A DNA stretch of 48,803 nt from Basidiobolus meristosporus CBS 931.73 (taxonomy: Eukaryota > Basidiobolomycota > Basidiobolomycetes > Basidiobolales > Basidiobolaceae), in contig MCFE01000662.1 in NCBI GenBank assembly GCA_002104905.1, positions 1 to 48,803 of the forward strand. The letters are read 5' to 3'. Of the stretch, positions 10,548 through 21,737 are shown piece after piece (position 1 is the stretch's first letter; each line of letters opens with the position of its first letter). Both the position numbers and the translations under genes were made by a program. The notes under the pieces are model-generated. The model searched no databases and was not told the origin of the DNA. It was given only the letters and a program-made list of their open reading frames with translations.

Positions 10548-13500
10548 CTACAGTTGAGAGGGTTCTCCTGAATCTCTTTTCTTGTGATACCAATATCTTG
10601 ATGGTTCAGTATTATCAACAAGTCTTGCAAGCTTGAGTCTGTCCCTATGCACTAAGTCTTCCTGGATATTGCCTTGTTTGTCCACCAGTTGGTAAGTTGC
10701 AAAAGGACATTCTCTGATGATCTTGAATGGTCCTGTCCATTGTGGCTCAAACTTCTTCTGGGTGTTGTTTCTTAGCAATACAAAGTTCCCAACTGTCAAT
10801 GCTTCTGGTGCTATAGTCTTATCAAATCTCTGCTTCATCTTTTCTGCACTATGAGATACTTTGGTCTGTGCCTCTTGACATCTTTGTTCCAGTTGCTGGT
10901 GTCTACTTGACTGACTGAGTCGATCTTCTAAAGTGTCTATAAGTTTTGGTTGTGTGAGATCTCCTGGAATCCTTGGTTCACATCCATAAACTAAGTAAAA
11001 TGGTGATTGATGGGTGGTGTTGTGTACTCTGACTCTGCATGCAAAGAGTGCTTGGTCTATGTACTCATCCCATCTACTGACAACTCCATTTGCATACTTG
11101 GTCAGCATTTTTCCAAATAATCCATTAAACTGCTCAGTGACTCCATTAGTTCAGGGGTGATATGCTGAGGTTTTCAAGTGTCTGATCTGCTGCATTTCCA
11201 GGTAAGCCTCTAATGTCTTTGCCATAAAATTTGCACCTCTATTGGATGGAATATCTACAGGGCATCCAAACTTCATCAGGATCTCATGGTAAATGAAACT
11301 TGCAACTTCTTGTTCACTGGCTATTGGTACAGCTTTAGCAACTGGCCATTTAGTGGCATGGTCAATTGCTACTAGGATCCAATGGTTGCATTTCCTGGTA
11401 GTTGGCAGTCTTCCAACAAAGTCAATTCCCCATCTCTCAAATGGTCTTACAGGCTCCAAAGGGAAGAGTTTGGCAATTCTTTGTGGCTGGCCTTGATTGA
11501 TTTGGCAGTTTGGGCATGTTTTCACTAGCTTCTCAATATTTTGTTTCATTCTGGGCCACCATGCTCTGACTTTCACAAGGCTATAGGTTCCTTCAATCCC
11601 AAAATGTCCATATCCATTGTGTAGCTTATGTATTAAATCCAGGCAAGCAACATAAGAACAATAGGCAATAGGGCGTCCATCAACAATCTGGTAGAGTGTT
11701 TCATCCTGTACAACAAATTTGCTGGCTTCATCACAGATAATCTTCTTGATATCTTCATCCACCTCATTAGGAATGGCTTGGTCCTCAAAGTACTTTGGAA
11801 ATAGGCTAGGCCAATCTTATTCATGCACCAAGTTGAGTTGTGCAACTTGATCTAATCTTGATAAGGCAGCAGCAACCGTGTTGTTTTTTCCAGGACACTA
11901 GACAATCTCCAGGTCAAATTGCTGACTGTATTCACTCCATCTTGTCATTCTTCTAGAGGGTACCTTCTGACTAAATATATACTTGAGGGAGGCATGATCA
12001 GTCTTCACAGTGCATTTGACTCCTTCAATATAGCATCTCCATGTCTTCAAACAGTGTATTATAGCAAGCATCTCCTTCTCATGCACTGGATAGTTTTGTT
12101 CTGCTGAGTTCAGTTTCTTGGATTCAAAGGCAACAGGGTAGTCCTTTCCTTTATGTTCTTGGCTCAGCACTCCACCAATTGCATAATCTGAAGCATCTGT
12201 GCACAGAGTGAACTCTTTTCTGAAGTCTGGTATTCTTAAGCTTGGCAGCTTAGCAAGTTCATTCTTGAGCGTCTGGAAGGCAGTCTCACAAGCTATGTCC
12301 CACTTGTAGGTACTGTCTTTCTTGAGGATATCAGTTAAAGGGGCTGCAAAACTTGCAAAAGACTTGACAAATCTCCCATAATAGGAAACCATTCCAATGG
12401 ATGATCTGAGTTCTGATATGCTATGGGGCTGCTTCAAATTCTTGATTACTTCCACCTTTGTGGGGTCTAAGGTTACTCCTGTGCTAGTCACTATGTGTCC
12501 CAGGTATTCAACATGCTCCTTGAAGAATTCACACTAGGCTAGCTTGCCATATAGCTTGTTCTCTCTTAGTTTCTTCAAGACCTTTTCAATGTGCACCACG
12601 TGATCCTCTTCCATCTTGCTGTATATCAATATGTCATCCAGGTAGATTATCACAAACTTGTCTAAGTACTCCTGAAAGACAGTCTGCATCAGTGTCATGA
12701 ATGTTGCAGGGGCATTAGTGAGGCCAAAACTCATGACTAAGTACTGGTAATGTCCATATCTGGTCCTAAATGCTGTCTTAGGAATATCTTCTGGTTTCAC
12801 CCTAATTTGGTTGTATCCTGACATAAGGTCAATCTTGCTGAAAATAGTGGCTCCATTAAGTTGGTCCAAAAGCTCATCAATCCAAGGTATGGGGTACCTA
12901 TTCTTGACAGTAACTGAGTTCAGGGCTCTTTGTCAATGCACATCCTAAGTGTTCCATCCTTCTTTTTCACAAAAAGCACTGGTGCTCCCCAGGGTGACTT
13001 GCTGGGCCTGATATATCCTTGCTCCAATAGCTGATCAATTTGTCTCTTCATTTCCTCCAATTCCAATGGACTCATTCTGTAAGGTGTCTTGCTCACTGGA
13101 GGGCTATCTCCTGTGTCAATGGCATGATACACTTCTCTGACTGGTAGTAGGCTTACAAGCTCATCTGGAAACACATCTAAATATTTCTTCAAGAGAGTCT
13201 GGACCTGCTGGGGTGCTGGTGTAGAGGAATCCTCCTGTAATACTGCCATGAGGAACATCTTGGTACCTTTTCTAATTGCTCTACAGAGCTGGGTCTTGCT
13301 AAGTTCACTTGTCTCACACATACTGGAATTGACCAAGTTGAAATCCAGCCTGGCAGGTAATAGCTCATAGGTCTTGTTGTCTTTTTGGATCTGAGTAGCA
13401 TGGGTTCTCCAGTTGATTGATGGATTACAACAAAATAGCCAGGTTTTTCTAAGTACAAGGTCAAACTTGCAGTTCCCAAATATATAAGCCTGTAGGTCTT

Positions 13501-14680
13501 CTTCATAGTCATTGATCTTCATTCTTACTGGCTGGGTAATATGGTTGATTATGTGAGAGTTCCCATCAGCTGTGGAGACTGAAGTTGATTTGGTAGGTTC
13601 CAAGTTGATTCCAGCTTTCAAGGCAAATTGCTCCAACATGTACTCATGCAATGCTCCTGAATCAATCATGATCTTGGCAGGTACTCCATTGATTACTCCA
13701 TTCAAGTACAATAATTTCCCTGAGTTTGAGGTCATTTGAGTCTAGTACTCTTTGGTCATATGGAAGGTGAGTTCCAAGTCTTCTTCAAGCTCATCTTCCA
13801 CATTACTGTGTTCATGGGACTCAATATGGTTAAAGGTTCTTGTTGGCTGGTGTCCATTTCTTCTCTGAGGGCAGTACCTTGCAATATATCCTTGCTGGCG
13901 GCAATTGAAGCAAAGTCCTTTCTTCTTACATTCTTCTGAGGTAGGATTCTTCTGCATAGCATCTATTTCCATTGGTACTGCTTCTGATTGTCTTCTTTCA
14001 TAATGATTGTAGCCTTTCTGATTAGTCACTCTAGGCTTCCCAACTCCAAACATAGCTGAGTCATAGTCAATGGCAATCTTAATGGCTTCTTCAATAGTCT
14101 GAGGTCTTTGGTAATTCACTTCCTTGCAAGTACATTCTTTCAACCCATCAATAAAGTATTCAACTTGATCCAAGGGGTCCATTCTTTCAATTTGTCCAAG
14201 TAGACATCTGTACTCATATATGTATTCTTGCACCATTCCTTTCTGTCTGAGTGTCTTTAACTTCCTTCTTAGTAGTGTCTGCTGGTGTGGAGGTTCAAAA
14301 GCATCCTGAATTTCCAACACAAACTCATCCCAGGTAGAGATTGTAGAGCATCCCATCATAGTGGCCAACCTGATCTTCTTGTGGTACCACTGTAAAGCTG
14401 CATCTGCCAGGTAAGAAGCCTCATAATGCAACTTGCTTTCTGGAGCAATTCCTTTAGCTTTAAAAGCTTGTTCAATCTGAAAGAGCCAAGTTCCCAGGTT
14501 TTCATTGACTCTGCCATGGTACCAGTTGACCTTCACACTAAAGTTGCTCTTAACAGGGCTTTGCTGGTTCTGAGCCATGGTAGTCATTCCTTGTTGCTGT
14601 TGGCTGAGGATCTGGAGTAACTGTTGCTGTTGGGCCAGGATTTACTGCATAGCATTCTGCCATTCTTGATTGTCCAACAT
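10548..14680 (-). pseudogene. Gag-Pol of gypsy copy A, inactivated
   Basis: It is collinear with the 1377-aa protein at 43636-47769. The start ATG is retained at 14678-14680. In-frame stops lie at 14642-14644 (Gag codon 13), 13742-13744 (Gag/protease linker), 12534-12536 (RT), 11898-11900 (RNase H/IN linker), 11817-11819 and 11151-11153 (integrase). A single-base deletion near 12936 shifts frame in RT. The Gag zinc knuckle has lost its histidine (CFNCRQQGYIARYC) and the protease reads DSGAL. RT YLDD is still present. The stops arise from several different base changes, not only C to T, so this looks like ordinary neutral decay. Confidence 0.95.
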
Positions 14681-14738
14681 CTTGAGGGTGGTTTCTTCTT
14701 TCTTCAGGAGGGAGGTTTCTGGTTATTGCTGCTACCAA

Positions 14739-15106
14739 TGTTACAAGTCTTGGTATAAGAGTTGTAGAGGAATAGGGAGTTTAGCTAGTATTGTATTCAC
14801 TAAAACTTGAACTGATTTTTATTGAGGTTCCAGCAGCTCCTTATATACATTTTGCCAGATCAATTGCTGACTAATTGTATTTCCTAATATAGGTTGTGGC
14901 TGATGACTCATCTGTTTGCATCATCATCACCCAATAAGATCCTACTTAATATATCTATTTCTGTCTGATAAGGATCTGCTGATTCATTTGCTGACTAATG
15001 CTACTGATTCAATAGATAAAACTGATATACTGATAACCTAAACATACACTAATTGATTTGACTAAAAACTGATCTAACTTAAACATTCAAGTGGCAGATC
15101 ATATCA
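14739..15106 (-). repeat. 5' LTR of gypsy copy A
   Basis: 368 bp. Its plus-strand right end is CAGATCATATCA instead of CAGATCATAACA. The primer site of the element (plus-strand GCTGCTACCA at 14728-14737) abuts it on the left. Confidence 0.93.
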
Positions 15107-15430
15107 CAGGGATATTGTTGAAAAGCAAATGCATTGCTCCCAGTGGAAATCTTTTGCTTCAACATATACTGTCTATTCTAAGCATCTCCAGTTCCCAACT
15201 GATTATATATTCCAGCCAATGGCTTGTACTTTGCCAACCTTGCTGCAATTGCATGCTGACTTGGGTATGTTCTCTCTTTAGGAAGATGATGTTCTTAGTA
15301 CTGGAGTTTGGGTAATAGTAAAGTATGTGAGCTATGGAGTAAATCCCCTGGATCTCACACATCTGACAGCAATACTGTTTATAGCACCAAGAAGTGCCAG
15401 CTGTCTTGCATATAGTATCTTCAGAGTAGC
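15107..15430 (-). pseudogene. Plavaka-like transposase relic, middle part
   Basis: The minus-strand reading contains CEIQGIYSIAHILYYYPNS (about 15300-15360), the counterpart of the CEIQG block at 4600-4660 in relic 1, and the spacer that joins to the C-terminal part beyond the gypsy insertion. The N-terminal third of the transposase appears to be deleted between about 15430 and 15464. Confidence 0.6.
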
Positions 15431-15463
15431 AGAATATATCAAAGGCAGAAGAACAAGGGTGCC

Positions 15464-16620
15464 ATGGCTAAAAACCAGTGGCCTCCTCAAGAGCCCACTA
15501 CAGGCAGTGCCAAAAGCTCCAGACAAGCATCAAAGAGATGCCAGGTAGCTGGAAGAGTGCCAATTAGTGACAAGTAGGCAGACATGGATGCACCAACACA
15601 ACATTTACAAAGGAAAAAGCATAGTACCATTCAAGAAGCATTCAGTCAAAGTAGCAGTGAAGGACCTGGCTGTAATAACAACTAGCGGCTTTTACAAGAG
15701 CCTCTCACAACTATGGTTCAGAGCTCAAAACAAGCAGAAAAGAATTGTCAGGTTGTCCAAAGAGTGCCAGCAAGGGACAAGCAGGCCAAACAGATGCATC
15801 AGAGCAGAATTTATCAAGGAGAAAATGTAGTTCATTACAAGAAGCACTCAGGCAAAGTAGCAGTGAAAGAACTAACAGTGATAAGGTAAAAGGTTCAGGG
15901 AAAATTGTCTACCCAAGCCTGAGACAGGAAGGCATGCAACAATAATTGCAGTTCTCTCCAGTTGACTTTGCAAGCCCGGAGCAGCCTGGATCCCCTCATA
16001 GCAAGAAGAATTACCAACAAGAAAACAGCTGTTTTTACGCAAGTTGGAAGCACAGCCAGTTAAGCTACACTCCAGCAAGGTAGATGAGTTTGCAGAAAAG
16101 ACAATTTGTCTACCACAGCATCCACAGCCTCCATTTCCTCCATAGTTGACAGAGTAGAGATCCCACTCACAGACAAGGCTACAGTGTCAAGTACTCAAAA
16201 GACTATAACAGTGCCTTCAGTGGAGCTTTGGAGCGTTAATAGGCACACCAAGAGGTTCAACACTTCTTCAAGAGCAGTGCCAAAGAAAATGCACTTGAAT
16301 ATTGCAGCAATTTATTGCAAAGTTTGGCAGATGAAGTGCTAGAACTTACAGTGCCAGCTGAAGACCAGGACATGTGGGAACCAGTGTATGTACGGTAGCA
16401 TAAAGCCATTGGGTTCTTACCAAAGTTGTGGAACCAGAGTGTTACAGCAGAAATACTTATTGAGTACTGGATTTTAATGGAGTTATTGGTTGAGTGTGGG
16501 GTTGGGCTTAATGTATGTGTAGGGTATAGGACTTGTATTGGTCCACACAATTGGCAATTGAGGTATAACAGAAGCTTCAATGGAAATCTATCAATTAGTA
16601 TGCATGAAAAGTAAGAGAAA
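15464..16620 (+). pseudogene. Plavaka-like accessory gene relic with internal tandem duplication
   Basis: An ATG at 15464 opens MAKNQWPPQEPTTGSAKSS. The following block (RCQVAGRVPISDK and then DAPTQ) is repeated about 206 bp downstream as NCQVVQRVPARDKQA, so 15514-15680 and 15720-15890 are a diverged tandem duplication. Later pieces match the relic 1 accessory gene (PLTDKA, VPSVELWSVNRHTKR, EILIEYWI). Stops and frameshifts break it. The family is unknown to me. The protein is divergent from the transposase in both relics, so it is probably part of the transposon and not host sequence. Confidence 0.5.
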
Positions 16621-16922
16621 TGGTTGAGTCCAGAAGTCAGGAGTGTGAAATAGAGGAAACAGGCAATAAATACACAGAAACATAGGTGGTGATAGTGTGT
16701 CTGGGATGAAAAGTGAGCAAATTGGCAGGAAGCCAATCAAAAGCCACTTATACATTGCTGTGATGAAAAATCTAGGCTAAGTTTTTTGTGAAATCTGTGG
16801 TGGAATTATTTTTCAACAGTATCCAGACAGTGTCTTGACAGGATCAGTATCTCTTAGTCACGGGACTTTGAATTTGTGATGGCCTTTTGATGGGATTATT
16901 ACAAAAGTTTTTCATAGGGAAA

Positions 16923-17102
16923 GGGTGGGGCTGTTTGGATTACTTTGAGAATTTTTATGCTCTGGGTACCTGATAATGTGATGAAAATATTCCAAGTATA
17001 TTTCATCAAGTATTTGGTCAGATATTTTCTAGGATTTGTAGGTAATAATCTAATTGGTTAGGCTAGGTGAATATTCAGCTTGAACTAAAAACTGCTATAG
17101 CA
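16923..17102 (-). repeat. Copia LTR relic, second half (minus orientation)
   Basis: Continues the LTR interrupted at 8554: GGGGCTGTTTGG, the CTCTGGGTACCTG block and AGGTGAATATTCAG match the reverse complement of 181-532. The extreme end is degraded (CTATAGCA in place of TTACAACA). Confidence 0.65.
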
Positions 17103-17761
17103 CCACCAAATATTGACTGGATTACACTGAGAACCTTATCTGGGTAGTTATGCTCAACTCCATCAAACCACTGATGGCTACTGCTTTCAAATATCATTTG
17201 TTACTAGTCAATTGGATACAAAATCTGTATTGTTGAATTGAAAAGTTAGTGATGATGTGTACATGGACCTGCCTGATTGGTTTGCAGACCAAGATAACCA
17301 TCATATGGTTTGCAAGCTTAAGAAATCTCTACACTGTCTTAAACAGTCACAATGAGCATTAAATTCCAAGAGAGATCAGTACTTATAATCTTTGAGTTTC
17401 CAACAGAGCACTGCTGACCAAAGTATCTATTATAAGTGGGATAGCGCAAACTAAGCTCAATCAGCTCTATAGGTGGATGATTTTACTCTAACCACCAATG
17501 ACCAACAAGCATTGGAGGTGACTAAATTCAGCATATCTAATGAGCTCAAGATGTCCAATATAGAGGAGCGCAGTTACTACTTAAGGGCAAATCCACCAGA
17601 AACTCAAAACCAAGCAAAATATGCAAGTTCTGTTGTATGAACATTAAGTTGCTATCAAAAATGCAAACAGATTGTGAACCAGCAATGGCATGACAAGAAA
17701 ATATCACAAGAATTGTATAGTCTCTTAAAGGCAAAAGGACAATGCTGACATAGCTAACTAT
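17103..17761 (+). pseudogene. Ty1/copia reverse transcriptase relic
   Basis: The plus-strand frames read QLDTKSVLLN, DDVYMDLPDWFA, KLKKSLHCLKQS, then VDDFTLTTND and a diverged KMSNIEERSYYL. This is the copia RT core: the LDVKxAFLNG-like block, the YxxQPxGF-like block, KSLYGLKQ, the YVDD catalytic motif (first Tyr lost) and LxMKDLGxxxxFLG. Frameshifts and stops are numerous. It lies between two minus-oriented copia LTR relics, so it belongs to a different, oppositely oriented copia insertion. Confidence 0.75.
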
Positions 17762-17874
17762 CTGGGGCTTCCTCATGAGCCCATCAAAGGCAGGGCTGAA
17801 TGCATAAGCAGTAAGAAATATCAGGTAGCTTGACAAGATCTGATAAGAGACAAGCTAGCAGACACAGTGGCATA
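17762..17874 (+). other. Fragment of Plavaka-like accessory gene
   Basis: About 110 bp resembling the start of the accessory gene at 15470-15590 (GGCTTCCTCATGAGCCCATC, then CAGGTAGCT and GACAAGCTAGCAGACA). There is no open frame and no element end is visible. Confidence 0.4.
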
Positions 17875-18212
17875 TGTTGGAGTATTCTGAGCAGTATTGG
17901 AAGTGATGTGGAGAACTAGAGGATTTACGTGTTAATCACTTAGAGATTGATTGATCCAAATATGATATTGATACTTTTGATAAAGTTTAGCAAACAAGCA
18001 TGTAGAGTCTGTTAACAAAGGTCCCACAAATATGTGTGCAAAGTCTGGGGGCCTTTGGACACCTTTGAGAAGGATCACAATATGGGTACCTGATAATTTG
18101 GTCAAAATATTCTGGGTAACTCCCAACAAAAAATTTGGTCAGGACAGAATGCTAATCAATGAATGAGATCTATGTGACTAAGTCAACATTAATATTTAGG
18201 TAACAACTTATA
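17875..18212 (-). repeat. Degraded copia LTR, minus orientation
   Basis: From TGTTGGAGTATTCTG to about AGGTAACAAC, the blocks GTGTGCAAAGTCTGGGGGC, ATGGGTACCTGAT and CCCAACAAAAAATTTGGTCA follow the order of the reverse-complemented 181-532 LTR. The ends are degraded and no target duplication can be named. Confidence 0.55.
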
Positions 18213-18299
18213 ATAAATCACTACCACTCAGCAAAATAATCATCAGTAATAAATACATGTAGAGAGTGTGCAGTCTGTAATAAGCATATAAAATTGAGA

Positions 18300-21200
18300 A
18301 TGCGTGTCAAAATCCAGATCCCTGACTCCAGTCCTGTCCCAGCCCTAGCCCTGATTGATTCTGGTGCTTCATCCTGTTTCATTGACCAAGCCTTTGTCCA
18401 GAAGCACTCTATTCCTGTTACCTTGAAATCCTGTCCAGTCCAAGTAGAAGTTATTGATGGAAGATCACTCTCCTCTGGTGCCGTTACCCATGAAACATGC
18501 TTACTCCAGCTGTCCAGTACTGCCCACCAAGAAAGAATTGCCTTCAACATCATCAACTCACCACACTATCCTATTGTGCTTGGAAGCTCATGGTTGAGCT
18601 ACCACAATCCAAGTATTGATTGGAAATCCAAGATCCTGTCATTCACCAGATCCCACCAAGTCAACTCCATGAAATCTCCAGACCCTGATAACCGCAAAAA
18701 GACGGTTGCCAACAGTTCAACAGCCCAAGATACCTTGCCAGCTGAAGGAGCCCCCTCAGCAATTATACCAGCCAAGTACCAAGAGTTTGCCCATGTCTTT
18801 GACAAGAAGAAACCGGAACTCCTCCCTGACCATTGGCCTTATGACTGCCCTATTGACCTTGAAGATGGAAAAGTCCCTCCATTTGGCCCAATATATAACC
18901 TCTCCCAGCCAGAGTTGAAAGAACTCCATGGTTATATGCAAGAAAACCTCCAGAAGGGTTTTATTCAGCACTCCAAATCACCTGCTGGAGCCCCAATCCT
19001 CTTTGTCAAGAAGAAGGATGGCACCCTCAGAATGTGTGGGAACTACCGTGCTTTGAATAAGATTGCAGTCAAGAACCGCTACCCCCTGCCCCTGATCAAC
19101 ACACTGTTGAATCAGCTATCTGCTGCCCAAGTCTTCACCAAGATAGACTTGAGAGGAGCTTACAATCCTGTCAGAATCAAGCCTGGTGATGAATGGAAAA
19201 CTGCCTTTTGCACAAGATATGGTCACTTTGAGTACAAAGTAATGCCATTTGGCCTCACCAATGCCCCTGCTGTGTTTCAACACCTCATGAATGATATATT
19301 CCGTGAATACCTTGACCAGTTTGTAGTAATCTACCTTGATGATATTCTCATATGCTCCAAGAGCCAAGATGAACCTGATGAACATGTCAAGAAAGTATTG
19401 AGAAAACTAGACTCTGCTGGTCTCTATGCCAAGTTAGAGAAGTGTGAATTTGACCAGAGAGAAGTGGAATTTCTTGGTTACCTCATCAGCCCTGAGGGAA
19501 CAAGAATGAACCCAAAGAAAGTTGACTCAGTCCAGTCCTGGAAAACTCCAAGCTCAGTCAAGGAAGTACAATCCTTCCTGGGATTTGCCAACTTCTATTG
19601 CAGGTTCATAGCCAACTACTCCAAGATAGTCACCCCTCTGACAAAGCTTACCCAGAAGAACACACCTTTTGCCTGGAATGAGGAGCAATCCACCTCATTC
19701 AACCAACTTAAGAAATCTTTCCTGAAGGCCCCCCTGCTTGCCCACCCTCACCTTGAGAAGCAATTCATAGTGGAGACTGATGCTTCTGATTTTGCCCTTG
19801 GTGCCATACTCTCCCAGTATGATGAGGAGAATGTGTTGCACCCCATTGCATTGTACTCTTGGAAGTTTTCCCCTGCAGAGATCAACTATGATATCTATAA
19901 TAAGGAGTTGCTTGCCATCATTGTAGCCTTTGAGCAATGGAGACAGTACCTGGATGGTGCAAAATACAAAATCAAAGTCTTCTGTGACCATAAGAACCTT
20001 GAGTACTTTGCAACTTCCAAAGTACTAAACCGGAGACAAGCCAGATGGTCACTCTTCCTGTCCAGCTTTGACTTTACTATCCCCTATAGACCTAGTGCAA
20101 AGCAAGGAAAGCCTGATGCCCTGTCCAGAAAAAAGGAATATGCCCTGGAAGAGGGAGATGATGCCTGTTGGCAAATGGAACACCCATTGCTGAGCAAGAA
20201 ACATTTTGAGATTCTTGCCACCCAGTCCTCAAGTCTTGTCATCCCTTCATTCCTAGTAAGGATATCAGAATCCCAAGCCTCTGATAGGACTTCCAGCACT
20301 GTCAAGAAATATCTGGAATCCCCAGTTGGGCCCCCTCCCAAGTTCCCAAACATCCAGAACCTGCATTTGGTAAACAACCTCATCTACCACAAGCAGCAGC
20401 TTTATGTCCCAGACCTTGCCACCCAGCTAGACATCATTAAGTCTTGGCATGATTCAATGGCTGCAGGCCACTTTGGTACTGCCAAAACCTTGAATGCTAT
20501 CAAAAGAGATTTCTGGTGGCCTAGAATGATAACTCTTATCAAAGAGTACATTCTGACTTGTGATATTTGCAACCGTGCAAAACCAGCCAGATACCAGCCC
20601 TATGGACTTCTTCAGCCCCTGCCTATCCCAGAACACCAATGGAGATCTATAACAATGGACTTCATTACTGACCTCACTGAGGCATGTGGCTTCAACACTA
20701 TACTTGTAGTGGCTGACTGGCTGACCAAGATGGCTCACTTTATCCCTTGCTGCAAGAACACTGATGCAAAAGAAACTGCTGCATTAGTCTTGAAGAATAT
20801 TTTCTGCCTTCATGGTATCCCCAGTGATATTGTGTCAGATAGAGGCCCACAGTTTGTGTCCAAGTTTTGGAAACACTTCATGCAATACCTTGGTGTTCAA
20901 GTCAAGCTCTCTACTGCCTTCCATCCACAGTCTGATGGCCAGACTGAAAGAATCAACCAGATTCTAGAGCAATTCCTCTGGTGCCATATCAATTATCAGC
21001 AAGACAATTGGGTTGATCTACTCCCTGTTGCTGAGTTTGCCTACAACAACTCAAGCCATAGTGCAACCGGTTTTACACCATTCTATGCAAACTATGGATT
21101 CCACCCTCAGTTTGATATCCAGATTCCAACAAACCCAATGAGCCCACATGCAGCTGAACATGCCCAAGCAATCCAGGACACCCAGAATACCCTCAAGGAA

Positions 21201-21737
21201 GAACTATCCTTAGCTCAGGAAAGCTACAAGAAATTTGCCAATCTAAAATGGCATCCCAGCCCTGATCTTAGTGAAGGAGATTCTGTATGGCTGCTCAGAA
21301 GAAACATCAGCACAAACCACCCTTGTGACAAATTGGATTTCAAGAAACTTGGTCCTTTCAAGATCAAGAAGAAGCTTAGCCCTATAGTATATCAGCTACA
21401 GTTACCAGCAAGTATGAAAATCCATGACACTTTCCATGTGTCCCTCCTGGAGCCGTATTATAGGAACACCTTGCCAAACCGGCAAGAAGCAAAGCCCCAA
21501 GCCATCCAGGTTGACCAACATCAAGAATTTGAAGTTAAACAGATTCTAGACTCCAAGTATATCCGGTCAAAGCTGTACTACTTAGTAGACTGGATTGGTT
21601 ATGGTCCAAGTGACCAAACATGGGAACCAGCTACCCATCTCACTAATTGTCAAGAACTAGTTACCCAGTTCCACCAGCAATATCCTGCAAAACCTGCCCC
21701 AAAGGGAAACAGAGCTTTGCCTGGAAGAGGAGAATAG
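18300..21737 (+). CDS. Chromovirus Pol polyprotein (PR-RT-RNase H-IN-chromodomain)
   Basis: An uninterrupted frame of 1145 codons from the first ATG at 18300 (two codons before it, TTG-AGA, are also open). Domains, counted from 18294: protease IDSGAS (D22), RT with YLDD at 347-350, RNase H with VETDASDF near 494-501, an HHCC-type zinc domain ending CDICN near 758-762, integrase D789, D849, E885 (DD35E spacing) and a C-terminal chromodomain at about 1079-1133 with YLVDWIGYG and TWEP. Chromodomains direct integration to modified chromatin in related elements. Gag is absent and the first residues of the protease may be missing, so the copy is not autonomous despite the clean frame. RT has GNYRAL where VDYRAL is usual. 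Confidence 0.93.
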   Translation: MRVKIQIPDSSPVPALALIDSGASSCFIDQAFVQKHSIPVTLKSCPVQVEVIDGRSLSSGAVTHETCLLQLSSTAHQERIAFNIINSPHYPIVLGSSWLSYHNPSIDWKSKILSFTRSHQVNSMKSPDPDNRKKTVANSSTAQDTLPAEGAPSAIIPAKYQEFAHVFDKKKPELLPDHWPYDCPIDLEDGKVPPFGPIYNLSQPELKELHGYMQENLQKGFIQHSKSPAGAPILFVKKKDGTLRMCGNYRALNKIAVKNRYPLPLINTLLNQLSAAQVFTKIDLRGAYNPVRIKPGDEWKTAFCTRYGHFEYKVMPFGLTNAPAVFQHLMNDIFREYLDQFVVIYLDDILICSKSQDEPDEHVKKVLRKLDSAGLYAKLEKCEFDQREVEFLGYLISPEGTRMNPKKVDSVQSWKTPSSVKEVQSFLGFANFYCRFIANYSKIVTPLTKLTQKNTPFAWNEEQSTSFNQLKKSFLKAPLLAHPHLEKQFIVETDASDFALGAILSQYDEENVLHPIALYSWKFSPAEINYDIYNKELLAIIVAFEQWRQYLDGAKYKIKVFCDHKNLEYFATSKVLNRRQARWSLFLSSFDFTIPYRPSAKQGKPDALSRKKEYALEEGDDACWQMEHPLLSKKHFEILATQSSSLVIPSFLVRISESQASDRTSSTVKKYLESPVGPPPKFPNIQNLHLVNNLIYHKQQLYVPDLATQLDIIKSWHDSMAAGHFGTAKTLNAIKRDFWWPRMITLIKEYILTCDICNRAKPARYQPYGLLQPLPIPEHQWRSITMDFITDLTEACGFNTILVVADWLTKMAHFIPCCKNTDAKETAALVLKNIFCLHGIPSDIVSDRGPQFVSKFWKHFMQYLGVQVKLSTAFHPQSDGQTERINQILEQFLWCHINYQQDNWVDLLPVAEFAYNNSSHSATGFTPFYANYGFHPQFDIQIPTNPMSPHAAEHAQAIQDTQNTLKEELSLAQESYKKFANLKWHPSPDLSEGDSVWLLRRNISTNHPCDKLDFKKLGPFKIKKKLSPIVYQLQLPASMKIHDTFHVSLLEPYYRNTLPNRQEAKPQAIQVDQHQEFEVKQILDSKYIRSKLYYLVDWIGYGPSDQTWEPATHLTNCQELVTQFHQQYPAKPAPKGNRALPGRGE

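Larger units (their letters stand above)
10170..15106 (-). mobile_element. Ty3/gypsy element, decayed full-length copy A
   Basis: It has two 368-bp LTRs, an internal region collinear with the intact element at 43210-48147, and CAGG on both sides (10166-10169 and 15107-15110), a 4-bp target duplication. It lies within Plavaka-like relic 2, and the empty site can be rebuilt from relic 1 (around 4850). By eye I count 13 LTR-LTR differences in 368 positions, about 3.5 percent, against one for the intact copy, so this insertion is much older. Confidence 0.95.
8555..16919 (-). mobile_element. Plavaka-like (Tnp2/CMC-type) DNA transposon relic 2, with nested gypsy
   Basis: The left end CCCTATGAAAAATAATTTGG (8555) and the right end TTACAAAAGTTTTTCATAGGG (to 16919) form terminal inverted repeats with the core CCCTATGAAAAA. 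AAA flanks both sides (8552-8554 and 16920-16922), and removing the element rejoins a copia LTR. It contains a minus-strand transposase relic, a plus-strand accessory relic and a gypsy element at 10170-15106. Without the gypsy element and its duplication it is about 3.4 kb. This copy defines the ends of the family in this window and is the inverted counterpart of relic 1. Confidence 0.8.

Noticed and set aside
10548-14680. Classical RIP as the cause of the stops in gypsy copy A
   Set aside because: Stops come from several base changes (for example TAC to TAG, AGA to TGA, AAG to TAG), not mainly C to T or G to A.
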